NCBI RefSeq assembly: GCF_044793635.1
Contig: NZ_CP084992.1
Location: 3,286,001-3,350,000, forward strand
Direction of reading: 5' to 3'
Source of the DNA: Virgibacillus_F necropolis_A
GTDB taxonomy: Bacteria > Bacillota > Bacilli > Bacillales > Amphibacillaceae
DNA: 64,000 bases
Shown one piece after another: positions 49,975 through 58,209 of the stretch. Position 1 is the first letter of the stretch. Every line of letters starts with the position of its first letter. The translations under genes were made by a program, and so were the position numbers. Below the pieces are notes generated by a model. It worked only from the letters and a program-made list of their open reading frames with translations. It did no database searches and had not been told where the DNA came from.

Positions 49975-50303
49975 CGTATTTCCTCCTGAATCATCTTGGT
50001 TTATAAGTCTTAACAAGGAAAGCGTTTTCAGTAAATGAATATTTGTTAATGATAAGTCAAGAAAAGACAAATTGTCAAATCAATTAACAGAAAGATAATA
50101 ATATAATATGTTTTTAAAAAAGTGTATAAAACTTTTCTTTAAATTAATAGAAAAACAAAAAAATATTCAATTGGAATCTGAATTATCCGACTTCTATAAT
50201 GAAAAGTAAGCAAGGTAATCAAAGGCAAATTAATTAATTGAACTGTTAAAAAAATTCATCTGCAAAATGAAGTAATTACAACTGAGAAAGGAGTGGCTTT
50301 AAT
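49975..50303. promoter_or_regulatory. Divergent regulatory region of the aromatic operon
   Basis: Very AT-rich. Contains ATTCAATTGGAAT (50165-50177), an imperfect dyad of the T-N11-A type, overlapping the -35 region of the operon promoter. Direct evidence of regulator binding is not available. Confidence 0.5.
50171..50200 (+). promoter_or_regulatory. Likely promoter of the aromatic operon
   Basis: TTGGAA, an 18-base spacer and TATAAT at 50195-50200, about 100 bases before the first start codon. A suboptimal -35 next to a dyad fits an activator-dependent promoter. Confidence 0.6.
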
Positions 50304-51080
50304 TTGGAAAATAAGCGAATGAGTGAATCATTAGAAGGAAAAGTCGCTATTGTGACGGGATCTGCTAGAGGTATTGGTAATGCTATTGCATTAAAGTTAG
50401 CTAATTCAGGTGCGAGTGTGTTAATTAGTGGAACAAATGAAGAGCGTACTAAACAAGCCGCAGAGGAAATGCAAACGCTTACAGATTCAACGATAAACTA
50501 CTATGCAGGAGACCTTTCCAAAGAAGAAAATGTTGCGGAATTGGTTGAATATGCAATGAGTAGTTTAGGCAAAATTGATATTTTAGTAAATAACGCTGGT
50601 GGAGGTGTCATTTTACCTTTTCTTGAACAGACTTCTGAAACTTTGAAGACAACAATCGATCGCAACCTATGGACAGGGGTTTGGTCATGTCATAAAGTAT
50701 TACCTCATATGGTTGAGGCTGGAAGTGGACGAATTATTAATGTAGGTGCTGATTCAGTACGGAACGGTCTATGGGATCATGCTGCATATAATGCTGCAAA
50801 AGGTGGCGTACATGCCATGACTACCGGGTTAGCAAGAGAATTTGCCAAAAATGATATTACAGTAAATACGGTAGCACCACCTGCAGTTGATTGTGAAGGG
50901 TTAGATGCTATCCGAGAAAGAGACTCCGAGTTAGTGGATAAATATATTGAAATCATTCCAAAAGGAAGAGCCGCTCATGTGGAAGAGGTAGCGGATGCAG
51001 TATGGTATCTATCTACAGAAGGTGCAAGTTTTATTACAGGACAGGTTATTAGTGTCAACGGCGGAAGTAATATGCTTTAA
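50304..51080 (+). CDS. SDR-family dehydrogenase (likely dihydrodiol dehydrogenase)
   Basis: 258 residues with a full short-chain dehydrogenase pattern: cofactor loop VTGSARGIGNAIAL, NNAGGG, Ser of VGADS, the catalytic Tyr-x3-Lys in AAYNAAKGG and the C-terminal GQVISVNGGSNML. TTG start after AAAGGAGTGG. As first gene before a Rieske dioxygenase it most probably oxidises the cis-dihydrodiol (or hydroxy-diene carboxylate) back to a catechol with NAD(P)+. The family alone would also allow other alcohols. Confidence 0.9.
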   Translation: MENKRMSESLEGKVAIVTGSARGIGNAIALKLANSGASVLISGTNEERTKQAAEEMQTLTDSTINYYAGDLSKEENVAELVEYAMSSLGKIDILVNNAGGGVILPFLEQTSETLKTTIDRNLWTGVWSCHKVLPHMVEAGSGRIINVGADSVRNGLWDHAAYNAAKGGVHAMTTGLAREFAKNDITVNTVAPPAVDCEGLDAIRERDSELVDKYIEIIPKGRAAHVEEVADAVWYLSTEGASFITGQVISVNGGSNML

Positions 51081-51104
51081 ATTACGAAAAGTGGAGGGTG
51101 TTTA

Positions 51105-52388
51105 ATGGATCAAATCATTCAAGATAATGTTGAAAAAAATGAGTTTCTTGTTAATAGAAAAGTATTTACAGATAAAGAAATCTTAGCAAGAGAACGAGCT
51201 GAAGTTTTTAATAAGTGCTGGTTGTTTATTGGCCATGAAACGGAAATTTCAGAGGTAGGCGATTATAAACGAAAAAAAGTAGGCGGGCGTAATTTATTAT
51301 TTGTTCACAGTCAAGACGGTGAAATTAGAGCGCTTTTCAATACATGCCCACACCGCGGTGCATTAGTTTGTAGGGAAAACGAAGGAAATTCAAGAGTTTT
51401 CCGTTGTTTCTACCACGCCTGGAGTTTTAAAAATGATGGTGAATTAGTGGGTATGCCTGGTAAAGATGGCTTTCCTGACGATTTTAACGACGAAGGCACG
51501 AAGAATATGAAAGCGGTTAATCGCTTGGAAAACTATCGTGGGTTTATGTTTGTGAACTTTGATGATAACGCTATTTCGTTAGATGAATACTTAGGGGACG
51601 CAAAAGAATACATCGACCTGGTGGTAGATCAATCGGAATATGGGCTAGAAGCGCTAGGTGGCGTACAAGAATACAGCGTTCGAGCAAATTGGAAGTTAAT
51701 AGCTGAAAATAGCGTTGATTTATACCATGGAATGCCTACGCATAAGACATATTTTGATATTAAGCAAGCCCAGGATCCCGATTTAAAGCGTGTGAAATTA
51801 GAAGGAAAAGGGGTTGACCTAGGTAATGGTCATGCTGTCATGGAATACGTGGCACCTTGGGGAAGGCCTATTGCACAATGGACACCAATCTGGAATGACG
51901 ATTTAAAAAGAGATATGGAGAACATTAAGGCTAGACTTGTCGAACGGTTTGGAGAAGAACGTGCCGATCGCATAGCAAATTACAACAGAAATATTGTCAT
52001 ATTTCCTAATCTAGTAATTAATGACATTATGGCTGTTACGGCAAGAACGTTTTATCCTACATCTCCTGGTTATATGGAAGTATCCGGGTATTCATTAGCT
52101 CCTAAGGGAGAGCAAGAGTCACATCGGATAGCGAGAAATGATAACTTCCTGGAGTTCTTAGGGCCAGGCGGTTTCGCGACACCAGATGATAATGAAGCAT
52201 TGGAATTATGTCAAGAAGCATATAACAACAACCAAGAGGTTCAATGGAATGATATTTCCAAAGGAATGTTAAGAGGAGAAGGTAACCAGCTGGCAACGGA
52301 TGAACTTCAAATGAGAAGTTTCTGGAGACAGTATAATGCTAGAATTCAGGAATCTTTGGCTAAGGAGAAGGAGGTTGTTCAGAAATGA
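51105..52388 (+). CDS. Rieske ring-hydroxylating dioxygenase, alpha subunit
   Basis: Catalytic large subunit, 427 residues. The Rieske [2Fe-2S] ligands are CPHRGA (Cys81, His83) and CFYHAWSF (Cys101, His104). The mononuclear iron site is ENSVDLYHGMPTH (bridging Asp205, ligands His208 and His213), with the third ligand probably in the FATPDDNEALELC segment, a C-terminal block seen in benzoate-, cumate- and biphenyl-type enzymes. The TGA stop overlaps the beta-subunit ATG by four bases. It inserts both atoms of O2 into an aromatic ring; the p-cumate/benzoate-like look of the sequence suggests an aromatic acid (inference). Confidence 0.95.
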   Translation: MDQIIQDNVEKNEFLVNRKVFTDKEILARERAEVFNKCWLFIGHETEISEVGDYKRKKVGGRNLLFVHSQDGEIRALFNTCPHRGALVCRENEGNSRVFRCFYHAWSFKNDGELVGMPGKDGFPDDFNDEGTKNMKAVNRLENYRGFMFVNFDDNAISLDEYLGDAKEYIDLVVDQSEYGLEALGGVQEYSVRANWKLIAENSVDLYHGMPTHKTYFDIKQAQDPDLKRVKLEGKGVDLGNGHAVMEYVAPWGRPIAQWTPIWNDDLKRDMENIKARLVERFGEERADRIANYNRNIVIFPNLVINDIMAVTARTFYPTSPGYMEVSGYSLAPKGEQESHRIARNDNFLEFLGPGGFATPDDNEALELCQEAYNNNQEVQWNDISKGMLRGEGNQLATDELQMRSFWRQYNARIQESLAKEKEVVQK

Positions 52389-52873
52389 CTGTAACAACTA
52401 GAACCCGTCAAGATGTGGTTGATTTTCTATATACGGAAGCCAAATTGTTGGATGAGTGGAAACTAAAGGAATGGGCCGCATTGTTTACGGATGATGCTCT
52501 CTATACGGTACCTCCTTTAGGAGATCCGGATGCTAGTGCAACAACTTCTTTATTCTTTGTTCATGATGACCGCAAACGACTGGAAGAACGAGCGGAAAGG
52601 TTATTAAAGAAAGAAGCACATGTCGAGTATCCACACTCTACTACGATCCGAAATGTTCATAATATACTGGTTCAAGATTTGGATTCGGATGTGATTAAGG
52701 TGAAGAGCAATTTCACTACACACCGAACAAAAAGAGAAGTGGTGGACACATTTATTGGAAGAACAGTCTATGAATTGGTTCCTTCAGATAATGAATTTTC
52801 GATAAAAAGTAAAAAAGTTATCTTAGGATTAGATAGTTTAAGACCGCATGGGAAAATTAGTTTGATTCTATAG
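52385..52873 (+). CDS. Ring-hydroxylating dioxygenase, beta subunit
   Basis: 162 residues of the SnoaL-like/beta-subunit fold: VVDFLYTEAKLLDEWKLKEWAALFTDDALYTVP at the start, RLEERAERLLKKEAHVEYPHSTTIRNVHNI, and the end SKKVILGLDSLRPHGKISLIL. Structural partner that holds the alpha3beta3 hexamer together. Its start overlaps the alpha gene (ATGA), ensuring equal production. Confidence 0.93.
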   Translation: MTVTTRTRQDVVDFLYTEAKLLDEWKLKEWAALFTDDALYTVPPLGDPDASATTSLFFVHDDRKRLEERAERLLKKEAHVEYPHSTTIRNVHNILVQDLDSDVIKVKSNFTTHRTKREVVDTFIGRTVYELVPSDNEFSIKSKKVILGLDSLRPHGKISLIL

Positions 52874-52900
52874 AACAAACATGTGTTAGGTGGTGAATGG

Positions 52901-53935
52901 ATGAGTAATGAGTCAGAAGTATACGACATTACGATTATAGGTGGCGGCCCGGTCGGTTTATTTACTGCTTTTTATGCGGGGATGCGTCAGGCAAAAGTGA
53001 AAATCATTGAGAGCTTACCAGAATTAGGTGGTCAACTTGCAGCATTGTATCCAGATAAATATGTGTATGATGTAGCCGGATTCCCAAAGATAAAAGCCAG
53101 TGATTTAGTAGATGGACTGACCGAACAGATGAATCAATTTGAAAATGAGATTTGCCTGGATGAAGAAGTAATCGACGTAACAAAAGAAGACGATGTTTTT
53201 ACACTAACAACAAACCAGCAAACACATTATTCGAAAACAATTATTATTACTGCTGGTAATGGAGCCTTTAAACCAAGAACAATGAATTTAGAAAATGAAG
53301 CACAATTTGAAGGGAAGAACCTCCATTATCGCATTGAAAACCTTACTGATTTTGAAAATAGAGATGTCGCTGTTTTTGGCGGCGGCGATTCTGCTGTAGA
53401 TTGGGCTTTAATGTTAGAGAAGATAGCGGCAAACGTTACGATTGTTCATCGACGGGATCGATTCAGGGCGCACGATTATAGTGTAAAGCTACTGAAAGAT
53501 TCGTCGGTTAATATCTTAACGCCGTATATTCCTACTGCATTAGTGGGAGAGGACAAGATTGATTCGATGACGCTTAAACTGGCAAAGGGCGAACAGGATG
53601 TGGATTTAAAAGCTGATGATTATATCGTAAATTATGGTTTTATTTCCAACTTAGGCCCGATTAATGACTGGGATTTAGCAATTAAAAATAGTTCGATTCT
53701 AGTAAACTCAAAAGCTGAAACGAATATTCCAGGTATCTATTCAGTTGGCGATATATCAACCTATGAAGGCAAAGTTAAATTAATGGCAACCGGGTTTGGC
53801 GAGGCTCCAATTGCGGTGAGTAATGCCAAGGTTTACATGGATCCAAATGCATCTCTGCACTCTGCTCACAGTACGTCCATTATGAGTAGGGAAGGAAAGA
53901 AGAAGCGAAAGAAAAAGGAAAGAATCACGCAATAA
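52901..53935 (+). CDS. Thioredoxin-reductase-like ferredoxin-NAD(P)+ reductase
   Basis: 344 residues. Two dinucleotide-binding sites: FAD loop TIIGGGPVGLFTAFYAG and NAD(P)H loop VAVFGGGDSAVDWAL, plus the FAD-binding SVGDISTYEGKVKLMATGFGEAPIAV end. There is no CxxC redox pair, so it is a ferredoxin reductase of YumC type. A short Lys/Arg-rich tail (GKKKRKKKERITQ) is unusual. It should feed electrons from NAD(P)H to the ferredoxin at 56170 and on to the dioxygenase. ATG 52901 follows TTAGGTGGTG. Confidence 0.92.
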   Translation: MSNESEVYDITIIGGGPVGLFTAFYAGMRQAKVKIIESLPELGGQLAALYPDKYVYDVAGFPKIKASDLVDGLTEQMNQFENEICLDEEVIDVTKEDDVFTLTTNQQTHYSKTIIITAGNGAFKPRTMNLENEAQFEGKNLHYRIENLTDFENRDVAVFGGGDSAVDWALMLEKIAANVTIVHRRDRFRAHDYSVKLLKDSSVNILTPYIPTALVGEDKIDSMTLKLAKGEQDVDLKADDYIVNYGFISNLGPINDWDLAIKNSSILVNSKAETNIPGIYSVGDISTYEGKVKLMATGFGEAPIAVSNAKVYMDPNASLHSAHSTSIMSREGKKKRKKKERITQ

Positions 53936-53965
53936 AATGAACAACTAAATCAGGAGGTAATAGAT

Positions 53966-54976
53966 ATGTCTAAAACGAAGGAAGCAGTAGTAAGTGAAGG
54001 ATCCGCACAAGAGAGGTTAGATAACTATTTACGAACGGTTGCGCATCTCGGGCATGTAGAAATTAGTGTAAACAACTTTGAAAAATCATTATGGTTTTAT
54101 ACAGAAGTAATGGGGCTTGTATTAACAGAAACAGACGGAGACCGCGCTTATCTACGAGCATGGCAGGACTTCGATCATCATACGCTGGTTTTAAAAGCAT
54201 CGGATAAATCGGAAGTAAATCGTATCGGCTGGCGTGTAAGCACGAAAGAATCACTGGTGCTTTTCGAAAAACAATTAAAAGAAATGAATATTGATTTTAC
54301 ATGGGTAGAAGGTGGACAAAAGAAAGCATTAGGAGACGCGATTCATTTTAACTCTCCCTCCGGATTACCGATTGAACTCTATTGGGAAAAGGAATTATTT
54401 GTAACGAATGACCCGCAATTGATATCCAAATTGCCGAGTCATCCAAGTAAATTCAGATCTAAAGGCGTCTCACCTCGTCGTTTTGACCATGTAAATATCA
54501 TGGTTAACGATGTTAAAAAGGAACAACAATGGTGGACTGATCTACTTGGCATTCATCACCGTTACTATATTCAAAATGAAGAGGATGTGCGTTTAGGTTC
54601 ATGGTTGAGCAGAACGAATATTGCACATGAAGTAGCGCTCATGAGAAACTCCAATCAAAATGGTGCAGCGTTCCATCATCTGGCTTATTACCTGGATTCT
54701 CCGGATGAACTTATTCGTGCCGCAAACCTAATGGCAGAAAATGATATCAAAATTGAGTGGGGTCCTGGTAAACATGGAACAAGTGGTGCACAGTTTATCT
54801 ATGTGATCGAACCTTCTGGTCATCGAGTGGAAATCTGGACAGGCGGATTTTTAATCTTTTCTCCTGATTGGGAAGCCATCGAATGGGCTCCAGAAATCGG
54901 GCAATTGGGTCTTGAAATGTGGGGCAGTACACCACCTGAAAGCTATTTCACTTATGGCGTAAAAATTGGTGAATAA
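53966..54976 (+). CDS. Extradiol (meta-cleavage) ring dioxygenase, VOC type
   Basis: 336 residues in two vicinal-oxygen-chelate domains: HLGHVEISVNNFEKSLWFYTEVMGL (N-terminal, structural) and FDHVNIMVNDVKKEQQWWTDLLGI (C-terminal, catalytic). The iron ligands are the His of FDHVN, the His of FHHLAYY and the Glu of HRVEIWTGG. It cleaves a catechol next to its two hydroxyls giving a muconate semialdehyde. GGAGGT before the ATG. A preference for a carboxylated catechol is inferred from the decarboxylase that follows. Confidence 0.95.
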   Translation: MSKTKEAVVSEGSAQERLDNYLRTVAHLGHVEISVNNFEKSLWFYTEVMGLVLTETDGDRAYLRAWQDFDHHTLVLKASDKSEVNRIGWRVSTKESLVLFEKQLKEMNIDFTWVEGGQKKALGDAIHFNSPSGLPIELYWEKELFVTNDPQLISKLPSHPSKFRSKGVSPRRFDHVNIMVNDVKKEQQWWTDLLGIHHRYYIQNEEDVRLGSWLSRTNIAHEVALMRNSNQNGAAFHHLAYYLDSPDELIRAANLMAENDIKIEWGPGKHGTSGAQFIYVIEPSGHRVEIWTGGFLIFSPDWEAIEWAPEIGQLGLEMWGSTPPESYFTYGVKIGE

Positions 54977-54985
54977 ATAGGAGGA

Positions 54986-55010
54986 TTGATAGACGGGATG
55001 ACCGTCTATC
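54986..55010 (+). other. Intercistronic hairpin
   Basis: ATAGACGG pairs with CCGTCTAT around GATGA, without a T-run. It may set relative expression or mRNA stability between the two cistrons. Confidence 0.5.
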
Positions 55011-55102
55011 TTCCTTTCAGCATAAGTGCAACTACGGCTTTCGCTATTAAAGGCGATAAGTCAAGTTTTCTAAAAAACTATGAATGCTAGGAGAGCTCAT
55101 CT

Positions 55103-56119
55103 GTGCAACAAAACCTAAAGATTGATTTTCATACGCATATTATATCAGAGGAATTTTTAAATTTAGCCAAAAAATATGGTGATGATCGTTGGCCAATTTT
55201 AGAGAAAACATGTGACTGTGGCGCCAATATTATGATAAAGGGCAACAAGTTCAGGGAAATAACGGATCAAACCTGGGATCCAGAAGTGCGAATAAAGGAT
55301 ATGGATAAAGAAGGAATTGATATCCAGGTTCTATCACCTATACCAGTTACGTTTAGTTATTGGTCAGATCCTGAACAAGGATTAGAAATGGCAAGATCCC
55401 AAAATGACTTTATTGCGTCTATCACAAAAGAACATCCGAAAAGGTTTGTAGGTATAGGGACGGTTCCTTTACAAGATGTTGATTTAGCAATAAAAGAAAT
55501 GGAAAGAGCAGTCAATGAATTAGGATTAAAAGGTATTCAAATCGGAAGCAACATTAATGGTAAGAATTTAGATGATCCAGCATTAGAACGCTTTTTTCAA
55601 GCTGCAAACGAACAGGGAGTTTCCTTGTTTGTTCATCCTTGGGAAACATTAGGACGTGAACGTATGCTACGTCATAACTTCATGTACATGGTTGGAATGC
55701 CTTCCGAAACAGCTCTAGCAGCCGGAAGTATCATTATGAGCGGGATGCTGGATAGATATTCTAATTTAAAAATATGTTTTGCGCATGGTGGTGGTTCCTT
55801 GCCATACCTTTTACCAAGAATGGATAAAGGCTGGAACGTGTGGCCGCAAATAAGAAAGACCGAGAAACCACCAAGTCATTACGCGAAATTACTCTATTAT
55901 GATTCGCTCGTCTACGATGAAAATAACCTACAGTTTATGATTGACCGGTTCGGCGTTAATCAGATCATAGCTGGTTCAGACTATCCATTTTTATTACGTG
56001 AAGCTCCTTCTGGAAAAGTTGTTGATCGATTAACAACATTGAGTGACAAAGAAAAAGAGAAAATCCATGGTCTGAATGCGTTAGACTTTTTAAATTTAAA
56101 TATAGCAGACTATAAGTAG
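55103..56119 (+). CDS. ACMSD-type amidohydrolase decarboxylase
   Basis: 338 residues of the amidohydrolase-2 family: zinc-site IDFHTHI at residues 7-13, LFVHPWETLGRERM (His ligand), LKICFAHGGGSLPYLLPRM and GSDYPFLLREAP (catalytic Asp), with the spacing of 2-amino-3-carboxymuconate-6-semialdehyde decarboxylase and related resorcylate/carboxymuconate enzymes. GTG start after GGAGAGCTC. In this operon it likely removes CO2 from the carboxylated muconate semialdehyde produced by the extradiol enzyme (inference from order). Confidence 0.9.
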   Translation: MQQNLKIDFHTHIISEEFLNLAKKYGDDRWPILEKTCDCGANIMIKGNKFREITDQTWDPEVRIKDMDKEGIDIQVLSPIPVTFSYWSDPEQGLEMARSQNDFIASITKEHPKRFVGIGTVPLQDVDLAIKEMERAVNELGLKGIQIGSNINGKNLDDPALERFFQAANEQGVSLFVHPWETLGRERMLRHNFMYMVGMPSETALAAGSIIMSGMLDRYSNLKICFAHGGGSLPYLLPRMDKGWNVWPQIRKTEKPPSHYAKLLYYDSLVYDENNLQFMIDRFGVNQIIAGSDYPFLLREAPSGKVVDRLTTLSDKEKEKIHGLNALDFLNLNIADYK

Positions 56120-56169
56120 TTGTTGAATAGATTCATAGAAGTAATAAGAAATAAAAGGAGAGGATAACT

Positions 56170-56403
56170 TTGGCTTTTGTCATAATGGATCCGTGTAGTA
56201 ATGAAAAGGCAGGGGAATGTGTTAGTATTTGCCCTGTCGATTGCATTGAAGAGGGCCCAGAACAATTTTTCATTGACCCAAATGTATGTATTGATTGTGG
56301 TGCCTGTGTTGCTGCTTGTCCAATCAGTGCAATAGTTGATGAACATGATTTGAAACCTGATGAAGAAGAACAATTGGAAAAAGCAGAGAGCTTTTTTGGA
56401 TAA
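56170..56403 (+). CDS. 7Fe-type bacterial ferredoxin of the dioxygenase system
   Basis: 77 residues with eight cysteines at 9, 17, 21, 25, 40, 43, 46 and 50: DPCSNEKAGECVSICPVDC and CIDCGACVAACP. The C-x7-C-x3-C spacing matches ferredoxins carrying one [3Fe-4S] and one [4Fe-4S] cluster. TTG start after AAGGAGAGGATAAC. It is the likely electron carrier between the reductase and the Rieske oxygenase. That differs from the [2Fe-2S] carriers of classical systems. Confidence 0.92.
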   Translation: MAFVIMDPCSNEKAGECVSICPVDCIEEGPEQFFIDPNVCIDCGACVAACPISAIVDEHDLKPDEEEQLEKAESFFG

Positions 56404-56744
56404 GAGGTGGGGTGAGGTTAGTTACCTCCTCCTGTTGAATTGGAATTAACCAAGACTGAGAGTAAGGTGGTGTTTACTGTAAGTGATAATTTAAAAGTGA
56501 TTAAGCCCAAGACTTTTTATGGTTTGGGTTTATTTATTTTTTCATATTATTTCCTTAGTGTAAGTGAGACATGAAAAAACATACATTGATCTAGGATCTC
56601 GTCAGCAGACGCAGTACAGTTCCAGTTTATTTTAAATACAAGTAAACCAATGAGATTTGTGATATTGTATATTTATGGAAGATTAATATTAGAATGGTTT
56701 TCTAATATCACAAAATTAATTTTACGGAGAGGGAGGAAAAAATT
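56404..56744. other. Gap between the ferredoxin and the HbpS-like gene
   Basis: Contains the terminator at 56503-56540; the remainder shows no credible frame. The HbpS-like gene is probably a separate transcript. Confidence 0.5.
56503..56540 (+). terminator. Terminator of the aromatic operon
   Basis: AAGCCCAA pairs with TTGGGTTT across a 13-base loop and is followed by ATTTATTTTTTC. Confidence 0.75.
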
Positions 56745-57173
56745 ATGAGTACAATGAATCTAGAAATTGCAAAAAATATAATTGAGGGTGCAGAGTCTGA
56801 AGCTTCAAAGGTTGGGGTCCAAATGGTTATTTCCGTTCTGGATGAAGGTGGAAATCTCATTGCTACGCACCGTATGGATGATGCATGGCTGGCAAGTATC
56901 GATATCGCACAAAATAAAGCATGGACCTCAGTAGCCTTAAAAATGCCTACCCATAAACTTGCAGATGCAACTGTACCTAATGCGGAGCTCTATGGCCTAA
57001 ACACAACAAATCAAGGACGTCTTGTCGTTTTTGGAGGCGGATTTCCTCTTGAAGTAGACGGAAAGGTAGTAGGTGCAGTTGGTGTGAGTGGAAGCAGTGT
57101 ACCTAATGATATGCAAGTAGCAGAAGCAGCTGTTAAAGCATTCAATGAACTTGATTTAGCAAAAATTAAATAA
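56745..57173 (+). CDS. HbpS/GlcG-like (DUF336) protein
   Basis: 142 residues: NLEIAKNIIEGAESEASKVG, VQMVISVLDEGGNLIATHRMDDA, KAWTSVALKMPTHKLAD and GGGFPLEVDGKVVGAVGVSGSS form the complete small heme-degrading/haem-binding-like domain. Members often sit near glycolate or aromatic degradation operons. GGAGAGGGAGG precedes the ATG. Role in this locus is not known. Confidence 0.9.
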   Translation: MSTMNLEIAKNIIEGAESEASKVGVQMVISVLDEGGNLIATHRMDDAWLASIDIAQNKAWTSVALKMPTHKLADATVPNAELYGLNTTNQGRLVVFGGGFPLEVDGKVVGAVGVSGSSVPNDMQVAEAAVKAFNELDLAKIK

Positions 57174-57184
57174 TCATGATAAGT

Positions 57185-57235
57185 TAGTGCCTGTCACTCG
57201 AAACAATTCAGAACAGTTTCAGGTGACAGGCACTT
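57185..57235. repeat. GTGCCTGTCAC inverted repeat (copy 1)
   Basis: AGTGCCTGTCACTCGAAAC pairs with GTTTCAGGTGACAGGCACT around AATTCAGAACA, an 18-19 bp stem. It recurs at 58846 and lies at a gene end. Confidence 0.9.
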
Positions 57236-57367
57236 GGCTTTACACAATGGCTTAGGTATACAAAAAGGTTTAATTATTTTTGAAATAAGTTGAATTTAAG
57301 ATATGATCTATTGTATCCTTTTATATGAGCAGTATAATTAGTTAACATTGGTAGGGAAAAGTTAATA

Positions 57368-57401
57368 AGAGGTTCTAGCACCCCTCTTTAAAAAAACTAA
57401 G
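57368..57401 (+). ncRNA. PreQ1-I riboswitch
   Basis: AGAGGTTCTAGCACC followed by CCTCTTTAAAAAAACTAA matches the type-I preQ1 aptamer: the AGAGG/CCTCT stem, the conserved TTCTAGC loop and the A-rich pseudoknot tail. It lies 58 bases before queC. Confidence 0.93.
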
Positions 57402-57406
57402 AAGAA

Positions 57407-57438
57407 GCAGTACTTCATCTTGGGGTACTGTTTTTTTG
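57407..57438 (+). terminator. Expression-platform terminator of the preQ1 switch
   Basis: CAGTAC pairs with GTACTG across CTTCATCTTGGG-type loop bases and is followed by TTTTTTT. PreQ1 binding should favour termination. Confidence 0.8.
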
Positions 57439-57458
57439 TTTTGAAAGGAGTTTATTTC

Positions 57459-58127
57459 ATGTTGAAAGATGAAAAAGCCGTTGTAGTTTTTAGTGGTGGT
57501 CAAGATAGTACGACCTGTTTATTTTGGGCTTTAGAAACATTCAAGGAAGTAGAGTGTGTCACGTTTAATTATAATCAAAGGCATAAACAAGAAATCGATT
57601 GTGCCAAAGCAATAACGTCTGAGGTTGGCGTAAACCATCATGTTCTAGATATGCAGCTTTTAAATCAATTGGCACCAAATGCACTAACTAGAAATGATAT
57701 AGAGATTAAAGAAGGAGAAAATGGTGAATTACCATCAACTTTTGTTCCAGGTCGTAATTTACTCTTTTTATCATTTGCTGCCGTTTTAGCAAGCCAAATT
57801 AATGCCAAGCATATCATTACAGGGGTTTGCGAGACGGATTTCAGTGGATACCCAGACTGCAAGGATGCTTTCGTTAAATCTCTTAACGTAACTATTAATC
57901 TTTCAATGGATCAAGAATTTGTCATCCACACACCATTGATGTGGTTGGATAAGGCTGATACATGGAAACTTGCAGCTGATTTAAATGTTTTGGATTTTGT
58001 TAATGAAAAGACATTAACCTGCTATGAAGGAGTAATTGGAACAGGTTGTGGTACATGTCCTGCATGTATATTAAGAAATACCGGATTAGAAAAGTATCGA
58101 AATTCAATTAAAAGAGTTGAGCTTTAA
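57459..58127 (+). CDS. queC: 7-cyano-7-deazaguanine synthase
   Basis: Makes preQ0 from 7-carboxy-7-deazaguanine with ATP and ammonia in queuosine biosynthesis. 222 residues: PP-loop VVVFSGGQDSTTCLFWAL, FVPGRNLLFLSFAA, GVCETDFSGYPDC, and the zinc-binding CYEG...GTGCGTCPACILR cysteines. ATG 57459 follows GAAAGGAG. The queD, queE and queF genes are not adjacent. Its leader has a preQ1 riboswitch, so it is repressed when the end product is present. Confidence 0.97.
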   Translation: MLKDEKAVVVFSGGQDSTTCLFWALETFKEVECVTFNYNQRHKQEIDCAKAITSEVGVNHHVLDMQLLNQLAPNALTRNDIEIKEGENGELPSTFVPGRNLLFLSFAAVLASQINAKHIITGVCETDFSGYPDCKDAFVKSLNVTINLSMDQEFVIHTPLMWLDKADTWKLAADLNVLDFVNEKTLTCYEGVIGTGCGTCPACILRNTGLEKYRNSIKRVEL

Positions 58128-58209
58128 TGAATGACCCCAACTTCACACACTTGTTTTGGGAAATAAACAAGGGGTTTGATGGAATCTAAATTATATAAGG
58201 AGAAATGAA

